From the NCBI RefSeq assembly GCF_027853915.1, contig NZ_JAQGLA010000004.1:62001-126000 (forward strand): DNA of 64,000 nucleotides, written 5' to 3'. Positions within the stretch are counted from its first letter, which is position 1; the number at the start of each line of letters is the position of its first letter. The position numbers were made by a program, and so were the translations under genes. This document shows, in pieces, positions 17,195-25,647 of the stretch. This stretch comes from Saccharopolyspora oryzae. GTDB lineage: Bacteria > Actinomycetota > Actinomycetes > Mycobacteriales > Pseudonocardiaceae. A model generated the notes under the pieces. It was not told the DNA's origin and ran no database searches. It saw nothing but the letters and a program-made list of their open reading frames with translations.

Positions 17195-17347
17195 GAAGGC
17201 CTGTGCCAACCCGAGTTCTGCTCAACCGCACCTCAGGGGAACGTGACGTGACCCAGCCACGAGCAACCGCAAGACGTGAGATCGATCTGAACGCAACCAC
17301 CGCTGTGAATCGCGGAGAGGCGGACCGCCCGGGGGTGCTCTCGTGAG
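17178..17347 (+). repeat. 18 bp direct repeat bracketing a small gene between ubiA-like and oxidoreductase genes
   Basis: CGGGGGTGCTCTCGTGAG occurs at 17178-17195 and again at 17330-17347, exactly 152 bp apart. The first copy ends the UbiA-like gene and the second ends the 32-codon gene and overlaps the next start. Both encode G-V-L-S-stop. Removing one repeat unit would leave the UbiA-like stop overlapping the oxidoreductase GTG as GTGA, the junction type used elsewhere in this operon. This suggests that the 152 bp between the copies were inserted or duplicated later. Confidence 0.75.
17248..17346 (+). CDS. Putative 32-residue small protein, translationally coupled
   Basis: A GTG at 17248 is preceded by AGGGGAA at 17235-17241 with ideal spacing, and opens 32 codons ending in TCG TGA that overlap the next GTG start (GTGA). 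The peptide begins MTQPRATARREIDLNATTAV and ends GVLS. It has a basic N-terminal third, no Cys, and no aromatic residue. It could be a coupling leader that helps translate the oxidoreductase, or a real small protein. It does not resemble a known ribosomally made natural-product precursor. The strong ribosome site is the main support. Confidence 0.45.
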   Translation: MTQPRATARREIDLNATTAVNRGEADRPGVLS

Positions 17348-18728
17348 CCGGGACTTGGACGTCGCGGTCGTCGGAGCCGGGATCGCCGGGCTCACTGCAG
17401 CGCACGAGCTGCAGCGGGCCGGGCTAGCGGTCCGCGTCTTCGAGGCGGCGCCGCAGGTCGGCGGGCGGATGACCAGCGTGCGCCACGACGACTGGACCAT
17501 CGACACCGGCGCCGAGCAGATCTCGCCGAGCGGCTACCGGGCGACCTGGGAGCTGATCTCCCGCCTCGGGCTCACCGAGGCCGAAGTGCCGCGCATCGGC
17601 CGGCCGCTCGCGGTGTGGCGGAACGGACGGGCGCACGCCGGGGTGGCCGACACGCGCGGAACGCTCACCGGCGCGGGCCTGTCCCGCCGCGCGCACCTGG
17701 ACCTGCTCCGCTTCCAGACGTGGGCGCTGCGGAACCGCGACCACTTCGACGACGACCGCCCCGAGCGCAGCCTGCTGGCCGCGGAGACCGTCGCCGATCT
17801 CGGCCGCCGCTACCACCCGGACCTGCACGACTACCTGCTCCAGCCGGTCGCCGGGAGCTTCTTCGGCTGGGACACGGAGCGCTCGGCCGCGGCGGTCATG
17901 GTGAGCCTGCTGCTGTCGGTGGGCAGCGCGGGAACCTGGCGCACCTACCGCGACGGCATGGACACCCTCGCCCGGTGCCTGGCGTCGGATCTGGACGTGG
18001 TGACCGGCCAGCAGGTGCACGAGGTCGTCGCCGACGGCGACGGTGCCCGCCTGCAGACCGGCTCGGACGTGGTCACCGCGCGCTCGGTGCTGCTGTGCGT
18101 GCCCGCACCCGTGGCGGCGCAGCTGCACGCGAATCCACCGGCGGAGGAAGCGGAATTCCTCGCCGCGTGCACCTTCACCCCTGCGTTGAAGGTGAGCTGC
18201 CTGCTGGACGAGCCGCTGTCCGTGCCCGGAGGCGACCGGCCGTACGTGCTGCTCACCCCCGCCGTGGAGGAGCAGGCGCTCTCGGCGATCATCCTCGACC
18301 ACGAGAAGCACCCCGGCCGCGCGCCGATGGGCAAGGGCCTGCTGACGTTGATGGCCAACCCCTCCACGATCCCGGACCTGCTGACGGCTTCGGACGAGGA
18401 GGTCGTCGACCGGCTGACCCGGGCGGTGCACCGGTACCTGCCGGACTTCGACGTGGCCAACAGGGCGAACTTCGTGCACCGCCACCGCTACGGCCTGCCC
18501 GAAGCCACCCCCGTCGCGGTGCACCGGCGAGGCCGGTTCGCGGCTCGTGCGGTCGGACCGGTCGACTACGCGGGCGACTGGGTGGTGCTCCGCCCCGCCA
18601 GCGAAGGAGCGGTGCGCGCCGGAGCGCTCGCCGCCTCCCGCACCCTCAGCCGTCTGCACCCCGCGATCAAACCGGCGCTGAGCAAGCGCCTGCGGGTCGT
18701 GCCCAACAGCTTGGAGAGCTCCCGGTGA
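17343..18728 (+). CDS. FAD-dependent oxidoreductase, protoporphyrinogen oxidase / amine oxidase-like
   Basis: The 461-residue protein opens with a dinucleotide site (VAVVGAGIAGLTAAHEL, then VRVFEAAPQVGGRM) and ends with a second FAD contact, VDYAGDWVVLRPASEGAVRAG. This is the pattern of the flavin amine oxidase group that includes HemY-type protoporphyrinogen oxidases and phytoene desaturases. Nothing suggests haem synthesis nearby. Next to a UbiA enzyme it may desaturate or oxidise a prenylated or amino intermediate. The GTG at 17343 overlaps the small gene and the following adenylating enzyme also starts by GTGA overlap, so the genes are tightly coupled. Confidence 0.78.
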   Translation: MSRDLDVAVVGAGIAGLTAAHELQRAGLAVRVFEAAPQVGGRMTSVRHDDWTIDTGAEQISPSGYRATWELISRLGLTEAEVPRIGRPLAVWRNGRAHAGVADTRGTLTGAGLSRRAHLDLLRFQTWALRNRDHFDDDRPERSLLAAETVADLGRRYHPDLHDYLLQPVAGSFFGWDTERSAAAVMVSLLLSVGSAGTWRTYRDGMDTLARCLASDLDVVTGQQVHEVVADGDGARLQTGSDVVTARSVLLCVPAPVAAQLHANPPAEEAEFLAACTFTPALKVSCLLDEPLSVPGGDRPYVLLTPAVEEQALSAIILDHEKHPGRAPMGKGLLTLMANPSTIPDLLTASDEEVVDRLTRAVHRYLPDFDVANRANFVHRHRYGLPEATPVAVHRRGRFAARAVGPVDYAGDWVVLRPASEGAVRAGALAASRTLSRLHPAIKPALSKRLRVVPNSLESSR

Positions 18729-20308
18729 AACCTCATGACATGGGCGTGCTTTTCGACGAGTGCGCGGCGCGCCGCATCGCCACCACCACGCACCTGGACC
18801 GTCCGTTCGACATCGCCCCGGACGGTGGCACGGAGTACGACGCGGCCGCGCTGGCCGACCTCGTCAGGGATGCCGCAGGGTGGTTGTCCGCAGCAGGTGC
18901 GGGGCGTGGCGACCGGGTGGCGATCCTGAAGGACAACCACTGGGACTACGACCTCCTCGCGTGCTCCGCGGTGCGAATCGGCTCGGTCCCGGCCCAGTTG
19001 TCCGCCCAGATGTCCCCGGACGTGCTGGCGATCTTGCTCGAACGGCTGGCGCCCGCGGTGCTGATGACCACTGCGGGGCAGCTGGAGCGGTGCCTCGCGG
19101 CGGGAGTCGACCTGACGTCCCTCGCGCGCGTCGTGGTGACGTCGGACGTCCCGGCGCCCGGTGCGGTGCACGTCGACCAGCTGCGGGGGAGCGCGGGGCC
19201 CGCTCCGCAGCGGCGCGGGGACGACGAGCCGCTGGTGATCGACCACACCTCGGGCACCACCGGGGTGCCGAAGCTCGTGGTCCACTCGACCCGCACGATC
19301 ATCGGCGCGCTGGCCAGGTTCGAGGCCCGGCGGATCCCCAAGATCGGCGTCCGACCCGACGACGTGGTGGCCACGGCCAGCTCCTTCGCGCACGGACGCA
19401 CCTTCTGCTGGACCGCCGTGGTGATGAGCATGGCGCCCCGCGAGGTGGTGATCCTCACCGGGCAGGACCCGAACCGCGTCGACCCGGTGCTGCGGGCGCA
19501 CCCGCCCACGATCATGGAGGGCCTGCCGGCGTCGTACGTGCGGTTCCGGCCGCTGACCGAGCGCCTCGACAACCCGTTCCGCCGGGTCAAGCTCTACATC
19601 AGCACCTACGACGCGGTGCACCCGCCCACGATCCGCGCCTACCTGAACGCCAGCCGGCACCCCGGTCCGCTGTGGATGGACGGGTGGGGGCAGACGGAGA
19701 CCGGTCCGCTCACCTTCCGCTTCCACACCCGCCGGTCGCTCGCCCGCCGCGGCGCGGCGCACGACGTCGGACGGCCGGTCCCGGTCAAGACCCGGCTGCG
19801 GCTGGTGGACCCGGACACCTTCCAGCCGGTGCGCCCAGGCCGGCCCGGGCTCGTGCTGGCCCGCACCGCGGCCCGGTGCCTGGACTACCTGGGGGAGTCC
19901 CAGCGGTGGGCCGACAAGCAGGTCGGCAAGTGGTGGATCACCGGGGACCTCGGCGTCCGCCGGTGGGACGGCAGCGTGCAGCTGCTGGACCGCGAGGTCG
20001 ACCAGACGCCGGACGGCAGCTGCCTGGAGATCGAGGACGTCCTCGAAGACCGGTTGCCGGAGGCGTTGGAGTGCGTGCTGCTCGCCCAGCCGGGGAAGCC
20101 GCCGCTGCCGGTGGTCGTCACCGCGGACGGGACCCTGTCCGAGGAGGCTTGGCGGCGCGCGTGCCGACGCCTGCCGAAGATGCAGTCCCCGGTGTCGTTG
20201 CGCTGGGACGACCTGCCCCGCACCGGCACCGCCAAGGTGCGCCGCCTGGACCTGCGCGAGCAGCTGACCGGCAGCACCGCCACGTGCGGAACCGGCCGGT
20301 GGACGTGA
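18725..20308 (+). CDS. Adenylate-forming acyl-AMP/acyl-CoA ligase (first of two)
   Basis: 527 residues. The P-loop-like motif is VIDHTSGTTGVPKLVV, the aromatic-acid region includes DGWGQTETGP, the hinge segment contains ITGDLGVRRWDG, and the A10 Lys lies in RTGTAKVRR. It therefore looks catalytically complete and should activate a carboxylic acid with ATP, passing it to CoA or another acceptor. There is no carrier-protein gene in the cluster, so CoA or direct amide formation is more likely than a thiotemplate. The GTG overlaps the upstream stop by 4 bp with GGAG before it. The acid is unknown. Confidence 0.8.
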   Translation: MKPHDMGVLFDECAARRIATTTHLDRPFDIAPDGGTEYDAAALADLVRDAAGWLSAAGAGRGDRVAILKDNHWDYDLLACSAVRIGSVPAQLSAQMSPDVLAILLERLAPAVLMTTAGQLERCLAAGVDLTSLARVVVTSDVPAPGAVHVDQLRGSAGPAPQRRGDDEPLVIDHTSGTTGVPKLVVHSTRTIIGALARFEARRIPKIGVRPDDVVATASSFAHGRTFCWTAVVMSMAPREVVILTGQDPNRVDPVLRAHPPTIMEGLPASYVRFRPLTERLDNPFRRVKLYISTYDAVHPPTIRAYLNASRHPGPLWMDGWGQTETGPLTFRFHTRRSLARRGAAHDVGRPVPVKTRLRLVDPDTFQPVRPGRPGLVLARTAARCLDYLGESQRWADKQVGKWWITGDLGVRRWDGSVQLLDREVDQTPDGSCLEIEDVLEDRLPEALECVLLAQPGKPPLPVVVTADGTLSEEAWRRACRRLPKMQSPVSLRWDDLPRTGTAKVRRLDLREQLTGSTATCGTGRWT

Positions 20309-20364
20309 GTTCCTGCTCTCGAACTCGTTGACCAGGACCAAAGACAGCTCTGAGGGGAACCGCA

Positions 20365-21174
20365 GTGACGCACGTCCAGACCGACAAGCGCGGTTACGTC
20401 TTCGACAACCACAGCCCGCACAGCGGTGAGCAGCACCGGTGCCTCGCCGAGGCGCTCGACCCGATCACGACCGAGCGGCTGGCCGCCACCGGTGTCACCG
20501 CTGGCTGGCACTGCCTGGACGTGGGATGTGGCGGCGGCACCATCTCGCGCTGGCTCGCCAACCGCGTCGGACCCACCGGGAGCGTGCTGGCGACCGATGT
20601 GAAGCCGGTCGACGTCGTCGGTCATCCGAACATGACCACCGCGCAGCACGACATCACCGCGGATCCGTTGCCGGAGAACCACTTCGACCTGATCGTGGCC
20701 CGGCTCGTCCTGCAGCACCTCCCCGAGCGGGACGAGGTGCTGGCCAAGCTCGTCCGGGCGTTGAAGCCCGGTGGCTGGTTGCAGATCGACGAGTTCGACA
20801 CCTCCTACGAGCCGGTGCTGCTCGCCCCCGACGAGGAGGGCGAGCGGGTGTACGAGAAGTTCCTCGCGGCCAAGACCGAGCTCATGCGCCGCAACGGCGG
20901 TGACCCGACCTGGGGGCGGCAGGTCGCCCGCGCGATGCGCGCAGCCGGGCTCGTCGACATCGATCCGCGGCCCAGCATCCGGTCGCGCCACGCCGGGTCG
21001 GCGGACCTCGGCCTCCAGCTGCACCACACGCACCAGCTTTGGGACAGGTTGCAGTCCGCAGGGATGACCAGCGACGAGTTGCACGCGGTTCAGGCGGTGA
21101 TGCGCGATCCGTCGTTCCGCGCGTCCTCCAGCGTGATCTACTCGGTGCAGGGCCGGAAGGAGCGGCGCCGTTGA
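20365..21174 (+). CDS. Class I SAM-dependent methyltransferase
   Basis: The 269-residue protein has motif I LDVGCGGGTISRWLANR, the acidic LATDVKPVD at the end of beta-2, FDLIVARLVLQHL at motif post-II, and LKPGGWLQIDEFD at motif III. This is the pattern of small-molecule methyltransferases of the UbiE/Tam type. GAGGGGA precedes the GTG at 20365, after a 56 bp gap from the ligase. It could methylate O, N or C in the cluster product; the target cannot be assigned. The last codons overlap the TTG start of the CoA-transferase gene. Confidence 0.85.
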   Translation: MTHVQTDKRGYVFDNHSPHSGEQHRCLAEALDPITTERLAATGVTAGWHCLDVGCGGGTISRWLANRVGPTGSVLATDVKPVDVVGHPNMTTAQHDITADPLPENHFDLIVARLVLQHLPERDEVLAKLVRALKPGGWLQIDEFDTSYEPVLLAPDEEGERVYEKFLAAKTELMRRNGGDPTWGRQVARAMRAAGLVDIDPRPSIRSRHAGSADLGLQLHHTHQLWDRLQSAGMTSDELHAVQAVMRDPSFRASSSVIYSVQGRKERRR

Positions 21175-22850
21175 CCACTGTGCCGAACGTGCAGCGCACG
21201 GGCTCGGAAGTGGCGTTCCGCGTAGCGTCCGAGCAGTTGGCTGCGCTGCCCGGAGACCCTGATCTGCTGGCGTGCGACATCGACTGGGCCGGTCCGGTCG
21301 ACCTCGAGCTGCCGGACGAGCTGGCGGTGCAGGCGGCCTGCGGGATCATGCACGTCCACGGGCGAGCGGCCGGCCGTCCGCAGCGGCTCGGTGTCGATTA
21401 CGCCGGAACGTTGGCCGGAGTGCTTGCGGCACAAGGGGTTCTGGCCGCTTCGCTGGCGCGAGCACGTGGTGCGGGATTCACATCGGTGCGGACCTCGGTG
21501 GCCGAAGCGGCACTGCTGTCCGTGCAGCAGTACCTCGCGGTGGCCACCGCGGATGACGACTGGCAGGAACCTTGGCGGGCCGGTGGGCGTCCGCCGTTCA
21601 CCAGCCGCGATGGGGTCCGCTTCGAGCTGGAAGTGCTGCACGGCGAGGGTTGGCAGCGGTTCTGGGCGGAGCTCGGCACCGACCGGAGCGCGGTCGCTGC
21701 GGGCTGGCGGCCGTTCCAGCAGCGCTTCGCCACTGCCTCGGCGGATCTGCCGGAAGCACTGCACCGGGCCCTGCGCGCGGTGGACTACCGCACTGTGGCG
21801 GCGGTGGCCGATGCCACCGGGGTGAGCGTGCTGCCGGTGCGGGACGACCCGGCGCCGCCGGTCGACGTTCCCGCGTGCACCTTCCGCACGATGCCGGGGA
21901 CCGCTCCGCGGACGGAGTGGCGCGGTCCCGCGCCGCTCGACGGCATCGTCGTGGTGGAGTCCACGCGGCGGATCCAGGGGCCGATGGTCGGCCACCTGCT
22001 GCGGATGCTGGGGGCCGAGGTGATCCGCGTCGAACCGCCGGGCGGTGACCTGATGCGCGGCGTTCCGCCGTTGGCGGGCGACTGCTCGGCGCGGTTCCGA
22101 GCGCTCAACGACGGCAAGCACGCCGTCGAGCTGGACGTCAAAGGCGAACGCGGTCGCCGGGAGCTGCACGAACTCGTCGCCGACGCCGATGTCTTCGTGC
22201 ACAACTGGGCACCGGGCAAGGCCGCGCAGCTGGGGCTCGACGCCGGTGACCTGGTTCGCACCAGTCCCGGGCTGGTCTACGCGTGGTCGTCGGGCTGGGA
22301 ACCGCTGTCGTGGCCGGAAACGCCGCTGGGCACGGACTACCTGGTGCAGGCGCACAGCGGTCTGGCCGCCGCGGTGCACCCCGCGGATGAACCGAGCGCG
22401 CCGTCGCTGATGACGTTGACCGACGTGCTCGGAGGGGCGGTGAGCGCCATGGGTGTCCTGGCCGCGCTGCTGCACCGGCAGCGCACCGGTCGGGGAATGC
22501 GGGTGGACAGCTCGCTGTTCTCCGCCTCCGGCGTCCTGCCACGTCCATCTCGGCGTCTGAAGTGGACAGTGCTGGACCAGCCGCTGCGGACGTCGGACGG
22601 ATTCGTGGTGCTGTCCGGCCGGACCGACCCGGAGCGGCTCGCCGCAGTCCTGGGAACTACGCCGGAGGGCATCGCCGAGCGCTTCCAGGAGCGCCCCAGC
22701 GGGTTCTGGGCGGCGGAGCTCCCCGTTGCCGATGTGGTGGCCACACCGGTGTGCACCGATCTGCGCGAGTTGGCCGGGGACCGCAAGTTCGCCGCTGCGC
22801 TCGACCACAGCACCCACACCTTCCCCCTCGCTCCTTGGGAGTTCTCGTGA
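21171..22850 (+). CDS. Double-length family III CoA-transferase (CaiB/BaiF type)
   Basis: 559 residues. The C-terminal part (about 255-559) is a recognisable family III CoA-transferase: GIVVVESTRRIQGPMVGHLL, LGAEVIRVEPPGGDLMR, FRALNDGKHAVELD, ADVFVHNWAPGKAAQLGL, then LTDVLGGAVSAMGVLAALL, which holds the likely catalytic Asp. The N-terminal 250 residues look like a second, degenerate domain of the same family (VDYAGTLAGVLAAQGVLAA). The TTG at 21171 follows GGAAGGAG by 8 bp and overlaps the methyltransferase stop. It would move CoA between acids, possibly loading a precursor for one of the ligases. Conventional members have about 400 residues and one domain. Confidence 0.75.
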   Translation: MTTVPNVQRTGSEVAFRVASEQLAALPGDPDLLACDIDWAGPVDLELPDELAVQAACGIMHVHGRAAGRPQRLGVDYAGTLAGVLAAQGVLAASLARARGAGFTSVRTSVAEAALLSVQQYLAVATADDDWQEPWRAGGRPPFTSRDGVRFELEVLHGEGWQRFWAELGTDRSAVAAGWRPFQQRFATASADLPEALHRALRAVDYRTVAAVADATGVSVLPVRDDPAPPVDVPACTFRTMPGTAPRTEWRGPAPLDGIVVVESTRRIQGPMVGHLLRMLGAEVIRVEPPGGDLMRGVPPLAGDCSARFRALNDGKHAVELDVKGERGRRELHELVADADVFVHNWAPGKAAQLGLDAGDLVRTSPGLVYAWSSGWEPLSWPETPLGTDYLVQAHSGLAAAVHPADEPSAPSLMTLTDVLGGAVSAMGVLAALLHRQRTGRGMRVDSSLFSASGVLPRPSRRLKWTVLDQPLRTSDGFVVLSGRTDPERLAAVLGTTPEGIAERFQERPSGFWAAELPVADVVATPVCTDLRELAGDRKFAAALDHSTHTFPLAPWEFS

Positions 22851-24493
22851 CCTGGATTTCCCGCAACGGCATCGAGATCCGCGACATGACGCCCGCCGAC
22901 CTGCGTCGCCGATGGGTCGAGCGCGGCGACTGCCCCGACCGCGACCTCTACGGGCTGCTGCGCGAAGGGGTCCGCGCGCACCCCGGGCGGGAAGCGGTCA
23001 TCGACGGCGAACGCACGCTCGACTACGCCGGGCTGGACCGCGAAGTGCGCCGGATCGCCGCCGCCCTGTCCGCGAGCGGGCTCGGCTCCGGCGACATCAT
23101 CGGCATCCGGCTGCCCAACGGCTGGCGCGCGCTCGTGGCCGAACTCGCGGTCCTGGCCATCGGCGCAGTCGCCCTGCCCTACCCGGCGGGGCGGGGGAGC
23201 CGGGACACCACTAGCCTGCTCGGCCGCGCCAGGGCCGCCGCCGGGATCTTCGAGAGCCGCGCGGATGCGGCGGTGGCCGCCGAGCTGCCCGACGTGCGCG
23301 CGGTCTTCACCTTCGGAGCGGACGCTGAGCCGCCGATGTCCTCGGAGGTGAGCTCGCTGGACGCGGCACCGCACGCGGATGGCTGGGAGCCGGAGCCGGT
23401 CGATCCGGAAGCACCGGCGCGCATCCTGGTGACGTCCGGGTCGCAGTCCGAGCCGAAGATGATCGCCTACTCGCACAACGCGATGGGCGGCGGCCGCGCG
23501 AGCTACGTCCGGGCGCTGCACGACGGCGACGGCCCGATGCGCGGTCTCCTGCTCATGAAGACGTCCACTTCCTACGGTTCGTGCGCGCTCGTGAGCCTCG
23601 CGGCGCTCGGCTCGACGTTGATCCTGGCCGACCGCTTCGAGCCGGCAGAGGTGCTGCGCATGGTCGGGCGGTACCGCCCGACGCACCTCTTCGGGGTGCC
23701 GACCATGCTGCGGCGCCTCGCGGAACACCCGGCGGCACCGGACGAGGACCTGTCCAGCCTCCGGGCCGTCGTGTCCAGCGCCGCACCGCTGGCCGAGGTG
23801 ACCGCGGCAGCCTGCCGGCAGCGGTTCGGGTGCCGGGTGATCACCATCTACGGCTCGTCGGACGGCATCAACTGCCACACCGCCAGGACCGGTAGCGCCC
23901 CCGGCACCGGCACGCCGGACCCGGCCGTCGCCGACATCCGGATCGTCGACGAGCACGGCGTCGACGTGCCGCCGGGCGGGACCGGGGAGATCTGGGCGCG
24001 GGGCCCGATGACGCCGCTGAGCTACGTCGCCGATCCCGAGCTCAACGCCCGCTACCGCACCGAGGACGGCTGGGTCCGCAGCGGCGACCGCGGCATGTTC
24101 GACGAGCACGGGCGGCTGCACGTGCTCGGCCGGTTGGAGGTGGTGGTCTCCCGCGGCGGGTTCCACATCAGCCCGGCCGAGGTCGAGCGCGAGCTCAGCG
24201 CTCACCCCGCGATCGTGGACGTGGCGTGCGTGCCCGTGCCGGACGCCGATCTGGGGGAGCGGATGTGCGCGTGCATCAGCCAGGCCGCAGCCACGTCCGA
24301 GCTCACCCTGACCGACATCACCGACTTCCTGGAGGGCGAACGCGGCCTGGAGCGCCGCAAGCTGCCGGAGTACCTGCTCCGGCTCCCGGAATTGCCGCTC
24401 GCACCGACCGGCAAGGTGTGCCGTCGCACCGTCACCGCGATGGCCGCCGAACTCGATCCCGCACCCGACTCAGCGAAGGAATCTGCGCGATGA
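22847..24493 (+). CDS. Adenylate-forming acyl-AMP/acyl-CoA ligase (second)
   Basis: 548 residues. It has LVTSGSQSEPKMIAYS at motif A3, where the usual T-S-G-T-T-G is altered to T-S-G-S-Q-S. Further motifs are FGVPTMLRRL, ITIYGSSDG in place of the common Y-G-x-T-E, VRSGDRGMFDEHGRLHVLGR, and the A10 Lys in APTGKVCRR. The A3 and A5 changes are unusual and may mean altered nucleotide or acid binding. It otherwise resembles aryl/acyl-CoA ligases. The GTG overlaps the CoA-transferase stop (GTGA). The pairing of two different ligases implies two acid building blocks or two activation steps. Confidence 0.8.
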   Translation: MTWISRNGIEIRDMTPADLRRRWVERGDCPDRDLYGLLREGVRAHPGREAVIDGERTLDYAGLDREVRRIAAALSASGLGSGDIIGIRLPNGWRALVAELAVLAIGAVALPYPAGRGSRDTTSLLGRARAAAGIFESRADAAVAAELPDVRAVFTFGADAEPPMSSEVSSLDAAPHADGWEPEPVDPEAPARILVTSGSQSEPKMIAYSHNAMGGGRASYVRALHDGDGPMRGLLLMKTSTSYGSCALVSLAALGSTLILADRFEPAEVLRMVGRYRPTHLFGVPTMLRRLAEHPAAPDEDLSSLRAVVSSAAPLAEVTAAACRQRFGCRVITIYGSSDGINCHTARTGSAPGTGTPDPAVADIRIVDEHGVDVPPGGTGEIWARGPMTPLSYVADPELNARYRTEDGWVRSGDRGMFDEHGRLHVLGRLEVVVSRGGFHISPAEVERELSAHPAIVDVACVPVPDADLGERMCACISQAAATSELTLTDITDFLEGERGLERRKLPEYLLRLPELPLAPTGKVCRRTVTAMAAELDPAPDSAKESAR

Positions 24494-24939
24494 CAGAAGT
24501 GATCAGCCCCCGGTTCGACATCGCCGGTACGACGCCGACGACGTTCACCGCGCTGCACCAGCTCACCCGCGATGCGGAGGACCTGGCCCGCCAGTCCGGT
24601 CTGGACATCAAGCTGATCGAGCTCGTGCGCTTGCGCGCCTCGCAGATCAACGGCTGCGAGTACTGCCAGGACATGCACTCCCGGCAGGCCCTCGAACGCG
24701 GGGAGTCCGAGCTCCGGTTGCGCGAGCTCGCGAACTGGGCCGACTCGGCGCACTTCACCGAAGCGGAACGAGCGGCGCTGCGGCTGACCGAATCGATCAC
24801 CCGGCTCAGCGGCGGGGTGCCCGACGCGGACTACGACCCGGCCGCGGAGCACTTCGACCAGACCCAGCTCGTCTGCCTGGTGTGGACGGTGTCGCTGATC
24901 AACACCTACAACCGCCTCGCGGTCGCAGGAAGAGCGTAG
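24490..24939 (+). CDS. Carboxymuconolactone decarboxylase-family (AhpD-like) protein
   Basis: The 149-residue all-helical protein has the AhpD-type motif CEYCQDMH with Cys56, Cys59 and His63. In this family the Cys pair acts as a thiol peroxidase or disulfide reductase. The ATG overlaps the preceding ligase stop as ATGA, and the gene ends the rightward operon before a strong hairpin. In the cluster it may protect against peroxide made by the FAD oxidoreductase, or perform a pathway-specific redox step. The first explanation is generic and the second is untested. Confidence 0.78.
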   Translation: MTEVISPRFDIAGTTPTTFTALHQLTRDAEDLARQSGLDIKLIELVRLRASQINGCEYCQDMHSRQALERGESELRLRELANWADSAHFTEAERAALRLTESITRLSGGVPDADYDPAAEHFDQTQLVCLVWTVSLINTYNRLAVAGRA

Positions 24940-24949
24940 TGCGGATGCC

Positions 24950-24982
24950 CCGTCCCGCCCTGATCCGCCCAGGGCGGGGCGG
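24950..24982 (+). terminator. GC-rich terminator hairpin closing the rightward operon
   Basis: CCGTCCCGCCCTG at 24950-24962 pairs with CAGGGCGGGGCGG at 24970-24982, with one G-U pair and a 7 nt loop. It begins 10 bp after the AhpD-like stop. There is no clear U-run, which is common for actinomycete terminators. Confidence 0.7.
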
Positions 24983-25009
24983 AAGCGCGTCAACTCTTTG
25001 CTTACGTGC

Positions 25010-25198
25010 CTAGTTGGGCTCGCCGTTGAACTCCTCAGCTCGGTTTCGAAGTCGTCGCACACAGCCCGCATGATCTCTTCTATGTGCCGCAGGTGGGCGT
25101 CGGTGAACACCGGATACCGGTATTCGGTGGAAGACCGAGTGCACGTACATCGCGGAAACCACGTGGCGACCAGTGCGGAACCTGTTCTTGGTGTCCAC
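25010..25198 (-). pseudogene. tnpA (Y1 transposase) remnant, frameshifted and truncated
   Basis: From 25198 leftward the first frame reads DTKNRFRTGRHVVSAMYVHS, a typical start of an IS200-type TnpA. A second frame continues TEYRYPVFTDAHLRHIEEIM and RAVCDDFETEL, and the first frame resumes at EFNGEPN before a stop. Two small deletions explain the shifts. The catalytic H-x-H motif that normally follows EFNGE-x, and the Tyr helix, are missing. The gene is therefore dead. Confidence 0.75.
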
Positions 25199-25224
25199 GC
25201 GCCAATACTCTATCTTGATCGGTT

Positions 25225-25647
25225 ATGCAGGCAGCAGACGAAATGGGAACCGGTCATGCCCGGTACACCTATCGCCTTCGTCTGTCCCGGGCCGCTGAAC
25301 GGGCGTTGCTGGCCGAGTGGGATCGATGTCGGTGGGTGTGGAATCAGTGTGTCGCCGAATCCCGCCGGGGCCACCGTGACGGCGAGACGTGCGGTCCTGC
25401 GTTGCGGGATAAGCAGCTCACGCGGCACCGGGCCGAGCATGAGTGGTTGCGTGCGGGAGGCTCGGTTCCGCAGCAGCAGGCCATCCGGAACTTCGCGAAG
25501 TCCCGGACGAAGGCGCTGAAGGACATCAAGAATCGGTTGCCGAGGGACAAGAACTCCGCGCATGTGATGCTGGTCCGGGCTGGGCTGTACCCGGCTGGTG
25601 TTGAGAGCACAAGACCCGACCGTCCGCAGGGCGGCCGGGCAGCTTGA
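25225..25647 (+). pseudogene. tnpB remnant with in-frame internal deletion
   Basis: This 140-codon frame joins the N-terminal domain of a TnpB/OrfB protein (RYTYRLRLSRAAERALLAEW, then CRWVWNQCVAESRRG) to what looks like the extreme C-terminus (RDKNSAHVMLVRAGLYPAG, then a Pro/Arg-rich tail). Full TnpB proteins have about 400 residues. The RuvC-I and RuvC-II motifs and the zinc finger are absent, so no nuclease activity is expected. RDKNSA may be the remainder of RuvC-III. The frame has stayed open despite the deletion, so the loss may be recent. Confidence 0.72.

Noticed and set aside
17248-17346. Ribosomally synthesised natural-product precursor
   Set aside because: The peptide has no Cys, Ser/Thr-rich core, aromatic residue or leader-like cleavage motif, and no modifying-enzyme family typical of such peptides lies nearby.
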